64,000 bases of DNA, from assembly GCA_024640565.1 (NCBI GenBank), contig JAHEET010000005.1:124001-188000 (forward strand). The letters run 5' to 3'. Every line of letters starts with the position of its first letter. Positions within the stretch are counted from its first letter, which is position 1. Shown here in pieces: positions 26,515 to 35,995 of the stretch. The translations under genes and the position numbers were made by a program. This stretch comes from Flavobacteriaceae bacterium. GTDB lineage: Bacteria; Bacteroidota; Bacteroidia; Flavobacteriales; Flavobacteriaceae. The notes under the pieces were generated by a model. It did no database searches. It was given only the letters and a program-made list of their open reading frames with translations, and was not told the DNA's origin.

Positions 26515-29076
26515 ATGAATAAAATCACGCTCTATATAGTTAGTTTGTTTTTGACAGTTTCAGCATCTAGTCAAACAACCTATAATATTAGTAATCCCCA
26601 AGACTTAGAGAGCAACACCTATGTAGCTGGAGATGTAATTATCCTAGAAGACGGTATCTACAATTCCGATGAACGGATCGATTTTATGGGGAATGGAACC
26701 GCAGAAAATCCAATAACTTTTAGAGCAGCAACGCCGGGAGGTGTTATTTTTTCTGGAGGTTTACAAATGAATATTGGTGGAGATTACCTAGTGGTTGATG
26801 GATTTCACTGGAAAGGCGGTTACGGAGCGAGTAATTTTATTCAATTTAGAAATGGTTCTGTCTATGCCAATCATAGTACCATTCAAAATTGTGCAATCGA
26901 TGGTTTAGCGCTAAGTCCAGATGATATTGCAGACGATGGGACTACCTCTATCACCAAGCACCGATGGATTGTACTTTACGGTACTTACAATACTGTAATT
27001 AATTGTTCTTTTATGAACAAAGCAAGTGCAGGGGCATTAATTTTAGCCGAATACCAGTACAACGCAGAAGCAGATCCGTGTGCAACCGTAGGACATACAA
27101 TTAGCAACAACTATTTCTACAAGTATGAAAAAATTGACAACAGCTTAAGCAATTCTGGTGATAGCGAAACCATTCGCATTGGATCGAGTGGCAACCAAAA
27201 TGTAAATAGTGAAGTAACTGTAAGCAACAACTATTTTGTTGAAGCGGACGGCGAGAATGAAATCATTTCAAATAAAAGTAAAGGAAATCGCTTTACAAAT
27301 AACACTTTTAGAAGATGCAGGGGCTCTTTGGTCTTGCGTCATGGTTCGGAGGCTACGGTAAATGAAAATTACTTTTTAGGCGAAGACGTTGATGGTACTG
27401 GGGGCATCAGAATTAGTGACAGCAATCATGAAATTACTAACAATTACATTCAAGACTGCATCACTGTAGCGGAGCAAGCAAAATGGAATAATGGAATCAC
27501 ATTTATTGGAGGAAGTGCCAATGCAGCGGTATCCTGCACAAGTACCAATACCTCAAATGGGTATCAAAAATCTGAAAATTTAATCATTTCCAACAATACG
27601 ATTATCAATTCAAATGCACCTTTGTATTACAATACAGATAAAGGAACTACTGACCCGACTGGAAATGTTTCAAACAATTTAATTTATTTTGTTGCAGGGA
27701 ATGCAAATTTATCAGATGTTATTTCAGGGGATACTGCTACTGCTTATGACGATCTTGGAACTTCATTAACGTATACCGGAAATGTTTACACAGGAACTTC
27801 GCTAGGTGAAACCAATACAGGTTTTTCTGAAGAAACAGGGATTACCGCTAACGCTGACGGTGAAATTTTTACTTTTTCTGGAACGGGATCTGCTGGTAAA
27901 GGAGCAAACTTAGGTTCTTACATTCCTTTGACAGATGATAGTGTAGGCTACGGAATTGGAGCTTGTTTTCTAGATTACTTAGGCGCAAACATCACGGATG
28001 GCAATTGCACAATAGAAATCCCTGAGACACTAACTGTGAGTAGCTTGCAGACACTTCCAGCAGACGCCGCTAGCTATGAAGTTACTGTAACAGCAAATGT
28101 AAGTTGGACCGCTTTGTCTAATGATGCTTGGATAACTATAGATACAAATTCAGGTACTGGAAATGCAACTGTTTCCGTATCTTTAACTGCAAATACAGCA
28201 ACCAGTAACAGAAGTGGAACCGTAACTTTCACACAAGATCCTGGAGGGGATGACCTAATAAGAAATTTAACCGTTACTCAAGAAGGCATTGATCTAACGG
28301 ATCTGTACCCCTTAATCAATGATGTCCCTGGAGGGGGCCCTGTTTCAATTCATTCCTTTTCAAGCGATAACGCAAGTGATAGTCCTCCCGAAGTAGCAGT
28401 GAATACCCTAGACAAAGTAAATACGAGTGCATCTATATGGGCAGCTCAGGATGGAGCTATTTTAACAGGAGATTATAGAGGCGATGGAGAATATATTATT
28501 TATGATTTAGGGACTGAATATAATCTTAATTTAATCCAATTTAGCACCACAAATAAATCAGATTCTTTTGGCTACCAAATTTGGGTATCCACAACAGGAA
28601 CAGCAGCAACTGACTTTACAATGTTGTTGCCAACTTCTGGAGATTTAATATTCACGGCAACCAATACAATGGATTTCAATCAATATGAAATTACAACAAG
28701 CGCACGCTATGTTAAAATGATTGGATTCGGTCGATTTAATAGTACTGGAGATACTAGAACTAGTGCTTGGAGTACGATTGCTGAAATTGAATTTTTTGGT
28801 ACTGAAACGTTATCTTTAGAGGAAACTTCTTTTGAAAATCAATTACAACTTTTCCCAAATCCAACAAGCGAGCTTATCAACATCAAAACCCAGCTAAATA
28901 CGCTCGATACAATTAAGATATTGTCCTTAACGGGTGAAAAGATCCTAGAAATGGATGTAAAGGCAACTGAGACTGCATTCAATATAAACGTTTCAAAACT
29001 GGCAAAAGGTACTTATCTTTTAGTGTTTTTTAAAGAAAATAAATTGAAAGCTTCCAAAAAAATCATTATTGAATAA
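26515..29076 (+). CDS. secreted PL6 family polysaccharide lyase (alginate-lyase-like), multidomain, T9SS-exported
   Basis: 853 residues. Signal peptide to about 20. PL6 parallel beta-helix at about 22-470: DVIILEDGIYN, NGTAENPITFRAATPGGV, ISNKSKGNRFTNN, RGSLVLRHGSEATVNENYFLG and GGIRISDSNHEI, matching chondroitinase-B/alginate lyase PL6 with Lys-Arg catalytic residues. A BACON-like domain follows (about 500-595: NVSWTALSNDAWITI, SGTVTFTQD), then a discoidin-like sugar-binding domain (about 605-770) and a T9SS sorting domain (LFPNPTSELINI ... GTYLLVF). Predicted to cut mannuronate-rich alginate outside the cell. Confidence 0.9.
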   Translation: MNKITLYIVSLFLTVSASSQTTYNISNPQDLESNTYVAGDVIILEDGIYNSDERIDFMGNGTAENPITFRAATPGGVIFSGGLQMNIGGDYLVVDGFHWKGGYGASNFIQFRNGSVYANHSTIQNCAIDGLALSPDDIADDGTTSITKHRWIVLYGTYNTVINCSFMNKASAGALILAEYQYNAEADPCATVGHTISNNYFYKYEKIDNSLSNSGDSETIRIGSSGNQNVNSEVTVSNNYFVEADGENEIISNKSKGNRFTNNTFRRCRGSLVLRHGSEATVNENYFLGEDVDGTGGIRISDSNHEITNNYIQDCITVAEQAKWNNGITFIGGSANAAVSCTSTNTSNGYQKSENLIISNNTIINSNAPLYYNTDKGTTDPTGNVSNNLIYFVAGNANLSDVISGDTATAYDDLGTSLTYTGNVYTGTSLGETNTGFSEETGITANADGEIFTFSGTGSAGKGANLGSYIPLTDDSVGYGIGACFLDYLGANITDGNCTIEIPETLTVSSLQTLPADAASYEVTVTANVSWTALSNDAWITIDTNSGTGNATVSVSLTANTATSNRSGTVTFTQDPGGDDLIRNLTVTQEGIDLTDLYPLINDVPGGGPVSIHSFSSDNASDSPPEVAVNTLDKVNTSASIWAAQDGAILTGDYRGDGEYIIYDLGTEYNLNLIQFSTTNKSDSFGYQIWVSTTGTAATDFTMLLPTSGDLIFTATNTMDFNQYEITTSARYVKMIGFGRFNSTGDTRTSAWSTIAEIEFFGTETLSLEETSFENQLQLFPNPTSELINIKTQLNTLDTIKILSLTGEKILEMDVKATETAFNINVSKLAKGTYLLVFFKENKLKASKKIIIE

Positions 29077-29165
29077 CTAAGGTTTCGAATCTTTTGATAA
29101 AAGAGACCACATTCGTATTTCTAATTTGTAAATTCACACACTCAAAATTCAAGAATAAAAATTAA

Positions 29166-31076
29166 ATGCAAAATCAAATTATAAAAGTATTTGTAATGCT
29201 TTTCAGTACTGCGATGCTACTAAGCTGTAATCCAGCCAAAAAAGACAGGTATGTAGAAAATCATTATAACAAAAAAGAGGTAGCGATTACCATGCGAGAC
29301 GGTGTAAAACTACACACAGTTATTTATTCTCCGAAAGATACTTCCAAAGCGTATCCTATTTTACTACAAAGAACGCCGTATAGTGCTGGCCCTTATGGAG
29401 CAGGAAAAATGAAAACCAAAATTGGTCCAAATGTACACTTAATGAAAGAGGGGAACATAATAGTATACCAAGATGTTCGAGGACGTTGGATGAGTGAAGG
29501 GGTGTACGACAACATGCGCGCCTATCTTCCAAATAAAAAAGAAAACGAATCGGATGAGGCTTCTGATACCTATGATACGATTGATTGGTTGGTGAAAAAT
29601 ATTGAAAATAATAATGGAAATGTGGGTACTTGGGGAATTTCATATCCTGGTCACTATGCCACCGTTTCTACAATTGATGCCCATCCTGCTCTTAAAGCAG
29701 CTTCTCCGCAAGCTTGTATTGGTGATTTTTTCTTTGATGATTTCCACCACAATGGTGCTTTTTTATTGAGCTATTTCAAAGCCATTTCGTTGTTTGGAAC
29801 TTATAAAGATACCCCAACAGACAAAGCATGGTATTCTTTTCCTGAGATGAACTCAAATGATCAGTATCAATTTTTTCTTGATAAAGGACCTTTGAAAAAC
29901 CTAAACGAATATTTTCAATATGAAAAATTAGATATGCAAACTGCATCTACGAAAACAGTAATAGATGATTTTTTCTGGAAAGAAATTACAGAGCACCCAA
30001 ATTATGATTCTGTATGGCAAAGCAAAGGAATCATTCAACATTTAGACAAAGTACCTGCTTCTGTAGCAACGATGATTGTTGGAGGATGGTTTGATGCTGA
30101 GGATCTGTACGGCCCCTTAGAAACCTACAAAGCCATTGAAAAGAATGGAGTTGGCAATTACAATACCCTAGTTTTTGGTCCCTGGGATCACGGGAAATGG
30201 GCAAGAAATGTAGTCAAAAATACTGTAGGTAATTATTATTTTGGCGATTCTATTTCCTTAAAATTTCAAAAGGAAATTGAAACCAATTTTTTCAATCACT
30301 TTCTGAAAGGTAAAGGAGATCAAAAGACCGGTTTGCCGGAAGCTTATGTTTTTGATTCTGGAAAAAAAGAATGGAAAAGTTATGCGGCTTGGCCACCAAA
30401 CAATGTGGTAAAACAAAACTGGTTTTTATCGAATAACCAGTCCTTAACCTCAGAAAAAAAAGCGACAAACGGAATTCAATTCATTAGCGACATTAAAAAT
30501 CCTGTTCCCTATTCTGAAGATATTAAAACAGTGTTCATACCAAGAAAATACATGACAGATGACCAACGATTTGCTGGACGAAGACCAGATGTTTTGGTTT
30601 TTGAAACAGAAATTTTAACGGAAGATCTTACCCTAGCGGGTGATATTTTAGCAAAATTAAAAGTAGCCACTACTGGTACGGCTGCCGATTGGATTGTAAA
30701 GGTTATTGATGTGCATCCAACAGACACAGAAGAGAATAACAATGCCCTACAGGACCATTTAAAAATGAGCAATTATCATTTAATGGTTCGAAGCGAAGTA
30801 ATGCGTGGCCGTTTTAGAAATAGTTTCGAAAACCCAGCGCCTTTTGTCGCCAACAAAAAAACGGAAGTAAATATTCAATTGCAAGATGTTTTTCACACCT
30901 TTAAAAAGGGTCATAAATTACAAGTGCAAGTGCAGAGTACTTGGTTTCCTTTAATAGATTTGAATCCACAAACCTATGTAGACAATATCTTCCTAGCTAC
31001 CGAAGAAGATTTTAAAACGCAAACGCATACTGTTTTTACAGATTCGAGTATTGAATTTTCGGTGTTGAAAAAGTAA
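29166..31076 (+). CDS. CocE/NonD family alpha/beta hydrolase (S15 peptidase-like) lipoprotein
   Basis: 636 residues. Lipobox LLSCNP at about residue 21. X-Pro dipeptidyl-peptidase-type fold: ITMRDGVKLHTVIYSP, QRTPYSAGPYG, VYQDVRGRWMSEG, nucleophile GTWGISYPGHYA (GxSYxG), acid GGWFDAEDLYGP and His in GPWDHGKWA. The C-terminal jelly-roll domain (about 420-636) is X-Pro_dipept_C. It hydrolyses peptides or esters at the cell envelope; the exact substrate is open. Lies 90 bp after the PL6 lyase gene. Confidence 0.92.
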   Translation: MQNQIIKVFVMLFSTAMLLSCNPAKKDRYVENHYNKKEVAITMRDGVKLHTVIYSPKDTSKAYPILLQRTPYSAGPYGAGKMKTKIGPNVHLMKEGNIIVYQDVRGRWMSEGVYDNMRAYLPNKKENESDEASDTYDTIDWLVKNIENNNGNVGTWGISYPGHYATVSTIDAHPALKAASPQACIGDFFFDDFHHNGAFLLSYFKAISLFGTYKDTPTDKAWYSFPEMNSNDQYQFFLDKGPLKNLNEYFQYEKLDMQTASTKTVIDDFFWKEITEHPNYDSVWQSKGIIQHLDKVPASVATMIVGGWFDAEDLYGPLETYKAIEKNGVGNYNTLVFGPWDHGKWARNVVKNTVGNYYFGDSISLKFQKEIETNFFNHFLKGKGDQKTGLPEAYVFDSGKKEWKSYAAWPPNNVVKQNWFLSNNQSLTSEKKATNGIQFISDIKNPVPYSEDIKTVFIPRKYMTDDQRFAGRRPDVLVFETEILTEDLTLAGDILAKLKVATTGTAADWIVKVIDVHPTDTEENNNALQDHLKMSNYHLMVRSEVMRGRFRNSFENPAPFVANKKTEVNIQLQDVFHTFKKGHKLQVQVQSTWFPLIDLNPQTYVDNIFLATEEDFKTQTHTVFTDSSIEFSVLKK

Positions 31077-31079
31077 TCC

Positions 31080-31535
31080 ATGACCTCTACAGAAATTGCA
31101 CTTTTGTTAAACAATGACCTAGAAAAAATCACCAGAATTGGCGAAATTATAGGAAAGAAAATTCCTGAAAGGGATGTGTTTACAGCGCTAAATGACTACG
31201 AGAAAACATTTATTTACATTGATATTTTTGAAAATCATACTACAAATGGTGGGTTTGAAGAATTTTTCTGGAATTCTTCGGGACAGTTTTCGCATGAAAT
31301 ATTAGCCGCTTATGAGGCCGTTGGCGCAACAAAAACAGCCACCTTAATTTACAACGCTTTTACAGAATTCGGCGAAATCCCAATCCCCAAAGACAATGCT
31401 TTCAGAAAAAAAATTCTTACCGAATTAAATTCGGATGCCTGGGAGACTTTGGACCAAGCATTTTATAAAAGTAAGGAAGCTATTGTGCCGTTGGTTCTAA
31501 ATTTTGTGGCAAAAAACAGTGCTCATTTTGATTGA
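31080..31535 (+). CDS. DUF4375 family protein
   Basis: 151 residues, soluble, helical. The conserved core reads FENHTTNGGFEEFFWNSSGQ and AAYEAVGATKTATLIYNAF, the pattern I know as DUF4375 (NGGF.Q.F.NS..G). Starts 3 bp after the S15 gene stop, so it is the second gene of that unit. Function unknown. Confidence 0.8.
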   Translation: MTSTEIALLLNNDLEKITRIGEIIGKKIPERDVFTALNDYEKTFIYIDIFENHTTNGGFEEFFWNSSGQFSHEILAAYEAVGATKTATLIYNAFTEFGEIPIPKDNAFRKKILTELNSDAWETLDQAFYKSKEAIVPLVLNFVAKNSAHFD

Positions 31536-31685
31536 TAAACGCGATACCTTACTAAGCAATCTGATGTCCTTCTTCTTTTTAATTGTTTGTGCGATGCTGT
31601 AAAATGATATATTTACTTGATATAAATATGTAAATTATCTTCTTTCTTGTACTTTAGAGCGAAAATGTGGAAATCTCAAAAAATC

Positions 31686-32963
31686 ATGAAAAAAAATTTT
31701 AAAAAAAGAGTATTCATTTCCATACTTCTTTTGCTCGTGCTGTATGTTGCGAATATTTTTATAAGTACAGGTTTTTTTAGAACGATTGAAAATACTTTTG
31801 ATGGAAGTATTTTACAAGAAATAAAAATAGCGGGTGCGGAAGATATTACTATCAGTCAAACAGATCATTTTGCGATTGTCTCTGCTACTACAAGAAAAAA
31901 TATTCCACCAACACAACAAGAAAGTGGCGGACTGTATTATCTAGACCTAACCAATCCTAATAGACAACCAATAGTACTTACAAAAAACTTTGAAAAGCCT
32001 TTTGCTCCTCACGGAATTTCAATCTACAAGAACAATCATAGTTATACTGTTGCAGCGATCAATCATACCAAGGAAGGAGATTTTATTGAAATTTTTGAAT
32101 TGATTGGTCGGGAATTAACACATCAAAAAACATTGAAAAACGAACGCATCTTTAGTCCAAATGACCTTGTACTTTTAGATGAAAATCGTTTTTACTTCAC
32201 CAATGACCACAAATACAAAGAAGGCATGTTTCGCTTAGCGGAAGACTACTTGGGATTAGCCGTTTCAAATGTGGTGTATTATGATGGGGAGAATTACAGC
32301 GAAGTTGCAGATGGAATTGCCTATGCAAACGGGATTAATTATGATGCAAAAAGAAGGTTGATATTTGTAGCATCTCCCAGAGATTTTTTGGTGAAAGTAT
32401 ATCAAAAAAATGAAGATCATAGCTTAACATTCATTGAAAATATTGACTGTAAAACAGGCGTTGACAATATTGAATTTGATACGGAGCATAACCTCTGGAT
32501 TGGTGCACATCCAAGTCTATTGGATTTTAGCGCCTACGCAAAAGGAACGCGACCAATTGCGCCCTCAGAGATTCTAAAAATCAATTATATTGAAAGAGGT
32601 GACTACAACATCGAACAAATATATATGGAAGACGGGGCAACAATGGCTGCTGCTACAGTAGCCGCTCCATACGGAGATCTTATTTTGGCAGGGAATGTAA
32701 TGGATACAGAATTTTTAATTCTTAAAAGCAATAAAATACTGAGCAAAAAACGACCATTTTCGGGAAAAAAAATGAAACTCCACCACGAGAATAAAGTCTT
32801 GTACCTTTTGGATGGAAAAGAAATTGCTTCCGAAGATTTAAATGAGATTCCCGCTACACAAATAAAATCTGTTGCTGTCTATAAAGGAGCAAAAGAGGTT
32901 TCAAAATATACCAACAAAAAATACGATGGGGTCATTCTCATTGAACTAAAAAAAGAAAAATAA
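31686..32963 (+). CDS. paraoxonase/arylesterase-like beta-propeller protein with plug-like C-terminal tail
   Basis: The track begins at TTG 31647; ATG 31665 or 31686 are better, and I use 31686 (MKKNFKKRVFISILLLLVLY), giving 425 residues with an N-terminal membrane anchor. The six-bladed propeller shows paraoxonase-type segments FAPHGISIYK, FSPNDLVLLDENRFYFTNDH and TGVDNIEFDTEHNLWIGAHP, with the Ca-binding Asn/Asp residues. After about residue 350 the tail (VLYLLDGKEIASEDLNEI, SVAVYKGAKEVSKY, KYDGVILIELKK) resembles the short plug-like motif of TonB receptors and M56 peptidases. Possible lactonase or esterase. Confidence 0.82.
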   Translation: MKKNFKKRVFISILLLLVLYVANIFISTGFFRTIENTFDGSILQEIKIAGAEDITISQTDHFAIVSATTRKNIPPTQQESGGLYYLDLTNPNRQPIVLTKNFEKPFAPHGISIYKNNHSYTVAAINHTKEGDFIEIFELIGRELTHQKTLKNERIFSPNDLVLLDENRFYFTNDHKYKEGMFRLAEDYLGLAVSNVVYYDGENYSEVADGIAYANGINYDAKRRLIFVASPRDFLVKVYQKNEDHSLTFIENIDCKTGVDNIEFDTEHNLWIGAHPSLLDFSAYAKGTRPIAPSEILKINYIERGDYNIEQIYMEDGATMAAATVAAPYGDLILAGNVMDTEFLILKSNKILSKKRPFSGKKMKLHHENKVLYLLDGKEIASEDLNEIPATQIKSVAVYKGAKEVSKYTNKKYDGVILIELKKEK

Positions 32964-33577
32964 TGCGAAAAATCATTTCCTTAATTACCCTGATATTACT
33001 GATGTCGGCATGTAATTCTCAAAGAAAAAAAACCTTGATTGGTGCTACTGAATACCAACAAAAACTCAATGAAAATTTTAAAGATGGCTCTAAGTCACCT
33101 TTAAAAAAGAAGGATTTAAAAAACTTTAAAGGCCTCGAATTTTATCCTGTAGACAGCTCGTTTATTGTAACTGCTAAATTAACCAAAACAAAGGATGCTA
33201 CAACTTTTGAAATGGCGACTACAACAGACAGGAAACCATTGTACAAAGAATATGGTATTTTAACTTTTACCTTAAAAGGAGTCGATTGTTCGTTAACGGT
33301 TTACCAAAGTCAAGATGATCTCCGGGATGAAAAATACAAAGATTTCCTCTTTTTACCTTTTACCGACGATTCTTCTGGAAACGTATCTTATGCTGGAGGA
33401 CGTTGCATGGATGTGATGACAACGGACGAAAATACGGATGGAACGATTGTTTTAAATTTTAACAACACCTACAATCCTTATTGTGCATACAATGAAAAGT
33501 ACTCTTGCCCATTAACACCAAGACAAAATCACTTGCCGCTGGTGGTAAAAGCAGGAATTCAAGTTTTTAAGAAATAG
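32963..33577 (+). CDS. DUF1684 lipoprotein
   Basis: 204 residues; lipobox MSACNS. DUF1684 pattern: YQQKLNENFKDGSKSPLKKKDLKNFKGLEFYP, PLYKEYGILTFTLKG, FLPFTDDSSGNVSYAGGRCMD and the conserved C-terminal YNPYCAYNEKYSCPLTPRQN with VKAG (motifs shown in short form). The ATG overlaps the previous stop (TAATG), so translation is coupled to the paraoxonase-like gene. Function unknown. Confidence 0.88.
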   Translation: MRKIISLITLILLMSACNSQRKKTLIGATEYQQKLNENFKDGSKSPLKKKDLKNFKGLEFYPVDSSFIVTAKLTKTKDATTFEMATTTDRKPLYKEYGILTFTLKGVDCSLTVYQSQDDLRDEKYKDFLFLPFTDDSSGNVSYAGGRCMDVMTTDENTDGTIVLNFNNTYNPYCAYNEKYSCPLTPRQNHLPLVVKAGIQVFKK

Positions 33578-33618
33578 CGATCTCAATTTCAGAATCGTTT
33601 TTCTAAATACGTTACGGT

Positions 33619-34320
33619 TTAAGAGTCGATAGAAATATCACTTATGAAATCTAATTTTATGGCTTTTGCTAAAGCCTCCAGATGGGATTTCCGAACTTTC
33701 AATTTTGTAGTTGCGTGTGCTTTTTTATTTAATTTTGAAAACATTTCTGCAACTTTTATAGCGGTCTCCATCAATTGTGATTCTGGAACAATACGATCTA
33801 AAAAACCAGCAGTGAGGGCTTGTTTTGAATTAAATATCTCTGCATTGTTTATACTTCGATTCAGGTACACTTCTGACAAACGAGATTTTGCAATTGCAAT
33901 GCCAGCATGGTGCATGGTCATCCCTATCATAACTTCATTTAAACCAATTTTAAAAGGGCCATCTACGCCAATTCTATAATCGGATGACAATAATAAAAAA
34001 GCGCCTTTAGCAATCGCATGTCCGGAACATGCAATGACAATCGGTTGAGGAAAAGACAGCATTCGTAAAGATAATTCCGATCCTTTGGTAACTAATTCTT
34101 TTGCAGATTCTGGAGATTTTGTCATTATTTTAAGATCAAATCCTGCAGAAAAAATACCGCTTTGACCTGTTAAAATAACAACTTTATTTTCTTTTTCAGC
34201 AGTATCTAAGCTGCTATTTAAACCTTCAATAACTTTATGATTGATGGCATTTGCTTTTCCATTTACAAGGGTAATAACAGCATATTGCGCTTCGGATTGG
34301 TAAGTAACAAATTCGTTCAT
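33619..34320 (-). CDS. enoyl-CoA hydratase/isomerase family protein
   Basis: 233 residues, slightly short for the crotonase family (about 260). Visible: NGKANAINHKVIEGL, the oxyanion-hole segments GIFSAGFDLKIM and GHAIAKGAFLLLSSDYRIG, and FKIGLNEVMIGM near the usual catalytic Glu. Substrate unknown; may be hydratase or isomerase in fatty or amino acid degradation. Monocistronic, convergent with the DUF1684 gene. Confidence 0.88.
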   Translation of the reverse strand: MNEFVTYQSEAQYAVITLVNGKANAINHKVIEGLNSSLDTAEKENKVVILTGQSGIFSAGFDLKIMTKSPESAKELVTKGSELSLRMLSFPQPIVIACSGHAIAKGAFLLLSSDYRIGVDGPFKIGLNEVMIGMTMHHAGIAIAKSRLSEVYLNRSINNAEIFNSKQALTAGFLDRIVPESQLMETAIKVAEMFSKLNKKAHATTKLKVRKSHLEALAKAIKLDFISDISIDS

Positions 34321-34363
34321 TGATAGTGAAAAATTAGTGATAAATAGCGATTTTAATTGCTGT

Positions 34364-34735
34364 CTAAAGAAATTTTACTACAAAAATTCCTGCGAACACG
34401 GCTAAAAAACCGATCACAAAACTGGCAATGCTATAAACCGCAAAGCTTGTAAAATCTCCCGATTTTAAAAACAAGTGATTCTCATAAGCAAAGGTTGAAA
34501 AGGTGGTAAATCCACCACAAAAACCAGTGGCAAGTAGTAAGGTTGAGTTCTGGCTGAGGGTTTCATTTTTAGCTACTAGCCCCAAGATAATTCCAATCAA
34601 TAAACTTCCTAAAACATTGGCTGCAAAAGTTCCGTAGGGCATGCCATTTTCGGTTGCATTCAACCATTTTCCAATGGCATAGCGTAAAACGCTACCAAAT
34701 CCACCGCCAACAAATATAAAAAGCAATTGTTTCAT
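34364..34735 (-). CDS. crcB: fluoride exporter CrcB/FluC
   Basis: The ORF start lies 18 bp upstream, but ATG at residue 7 (MKQLLFIFVGGGFGS) fits the family; the product is 123 residues with four TM helices. Signature residues are there: GGGFGSVLRYAIG, PYGTFAANVLGSLLIG and GFCGGFTTFSTF, which line the F- pore and the Na+ site. Forms a dual-topology dimer exporting F-. I looked for a fluoride riboswitch upstream but could not fold one by eye. Confidence 0.93.
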   Translation of the reverse strand: MKQLLFIFVGGGFGSVLRYAIGKWLNATENGMPYGTFAANVLGSLLIGIILGLVAKNETLSQNSTLLLATGFCGGFTTFSTFAYENHLFLKSGDFTSFAVYSIASFVIGFLAVFAGIFVVKFL

Positions 34736-34787
34736 TATCGTTTCATTTATCAACCCTTGGATTGTTTTTTTTATTGAAATAAAGGCA

Positions 34788-35324
34788 CTAGTCTACCAAG
34801 TGAATCATGGCAAAAACAGCATAATTAATCATGTCTTGATAATTGGCATCAATGCCCTCAGAAACAATAGTTTTCCCTTTGTTATCCTCAATTTGTTTGA
34901 CCCTTAATAATTTTTGCAAAATGAGGTCGGTCAATGAGGAAACACGCATATCACGCCATGCTTCTCCATAATCATGATTTTTATTGAGCATTAATTCTTT
35001 GGTAATCGTACTATGCTTGTCAAACAATAGGGTGGCTGCTTCTGTATTTAAATCTGGGGTTTCTACAACGCCATTTTCTAACTGAATTAAGGCCATGATG
35101 GAATAGTTGATAATTCCAATAAATTCCGATTTCTCACCTTCAGCTACTTTCTGCACCTCGTTTTCTTGCAACTGACGAATTCTTTGCGCTTTGATAAAAA
35201 TCTGATCGGTTAGTGATGGCAATCTTAAAATGCGCCATGCACTTCCATAATCGCTCATTTTTTTTATGAACAAACTTCTACATTCGGTTATTACTGCGTC
35301 ATATTGTTTTGAGGTTTCCTGCAT
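34788..35324 (-). CDS. DUF1599 domain protein (two tandem repeats)
   Basis: 178 residues from the ATG at 35322-35324 (the track starts at a GTG two codons earlier). The sequence is an internal duplication: IKKMSDYGSAWRILRLPSLTDQIFIKAQRIRQLQ in the first half is matched by NKNHDYGEAWRDMRVSSLTDLILQKLLRVKQIE in the second (short forms: DYGSAWR / DYGEAWR). The DYGxAWR motif recalls all-alpha NTP pyrophosphatase-like folds. In Bacteroidota it usually stands upstream of folP; here LOG and folP are divergent from it. Function unknown. Confidence 0.88.
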   Translation of the reverse strand: MQETSKQYDAVITECRSLFIKKMSDYGSAWRILRLPSLTDQIFIKAQRIRQLQENEVQKVAEGEKSEFIGIINYSIMALIQLENGVVETPDLNTEAATLLFDKHSTITKELMLNKNHDYGEAWRDMRVSSLTDLILQKLLRVKQIEDNKGKTIVSEGIDANYQDMINYAVFAMIHLVD

Positions 35325-35413
35325 CTTCACTATTTAAAAAAAGTATTTCATCAAATGTAGTAAATCTTAAAAGCATTTCATTTATTTTTACCTGAAATTT
35401 ATAAATCTCCTTT

Positions 35414-35995
35414 ATGAATAAAATTGTTGTTTTTTGTGGCTCTAGTTTGGGATTTAATCCGATTTATAAAGAAGCTGCGATCGCTTTAGGAAATTATTTT
35501 GCCCAAAACAAAATTGGACTGGTCTATGGTGGAGGGAAAATTGGAATGATGGGCGTATTGGCATCTACGATTTTAGCGCAAAAAGGAGAAGTAATTGGGG
35601 TGATTCCAAAACTTTTAGAAAAAGAAGAAGTCCTTCACACGGGCGTAGAAGAAATGATTGTTTGTAAAACCATGAGTGAGCGAAAGGTAATTATGAGCAA
35701 ATTGGTGGAGGGATACATAACCTTGCCTGGAGGTTTTGGTACTTTGGATGAACTTTTTGAAGCACTGACTTTAGCGCAATTACACATTGAGCAAAAACCC
35801 ATTGGACTGTTGAATATCAATGGTTTTTTTGATGCAATACTACTCCAATTGGATAAAATGGTGGAAGAAGGATATGTAAAACAAGACAATAGAAACCTAT
35901 TAATTGTAGAGACCTCAGTGCCTGAATTGATGAAAAAAATGCACCAATATACCGCTCCAAAAAAAAGTCATGTAATTCAAAAAGTTGTTTCATAA
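35414..35995 (+). CDS. LOG family protein (TIGR00730, cytokinin riboside 5'-monophosphate phosphoribohydrolase-like)
   Basis: 193 residues. Rossmann-like fold with CGSSLGFNPIY, GLVYGGGKIGMMG and the diagnostic PGGFGTLDELFE. LOG enzymes release the base from nucleoside monophosphates. Its TAA (35993-35995) is followed at once by the folP ATG, implying translational coupling. Confidence 0.92.
   Translation: MNKIVVFCGSSLGFNPIYKEAAIALGNYFAQNKIGLVYGGGKIGMMGVLASTILAQKGEVIGVIPKLLEKEEVLHTGVEEMIVCKTMSERKVIMSKLVEGYITLPGGFGTLDELFEALTLAQLHIEQKPIGLLNINGFFDAILLQLDKMVEEGYVKQDNRNLLIVETSVPELMKKMHQYTAPKKSHVIQKVVS

Noticed and set aside
34736-34787. Fluoride riboswitch upstream of crcB
   Set aside because: The gap to the DUF1599 gene is only about 50 bp and I could not find the pseudoknot consensus.
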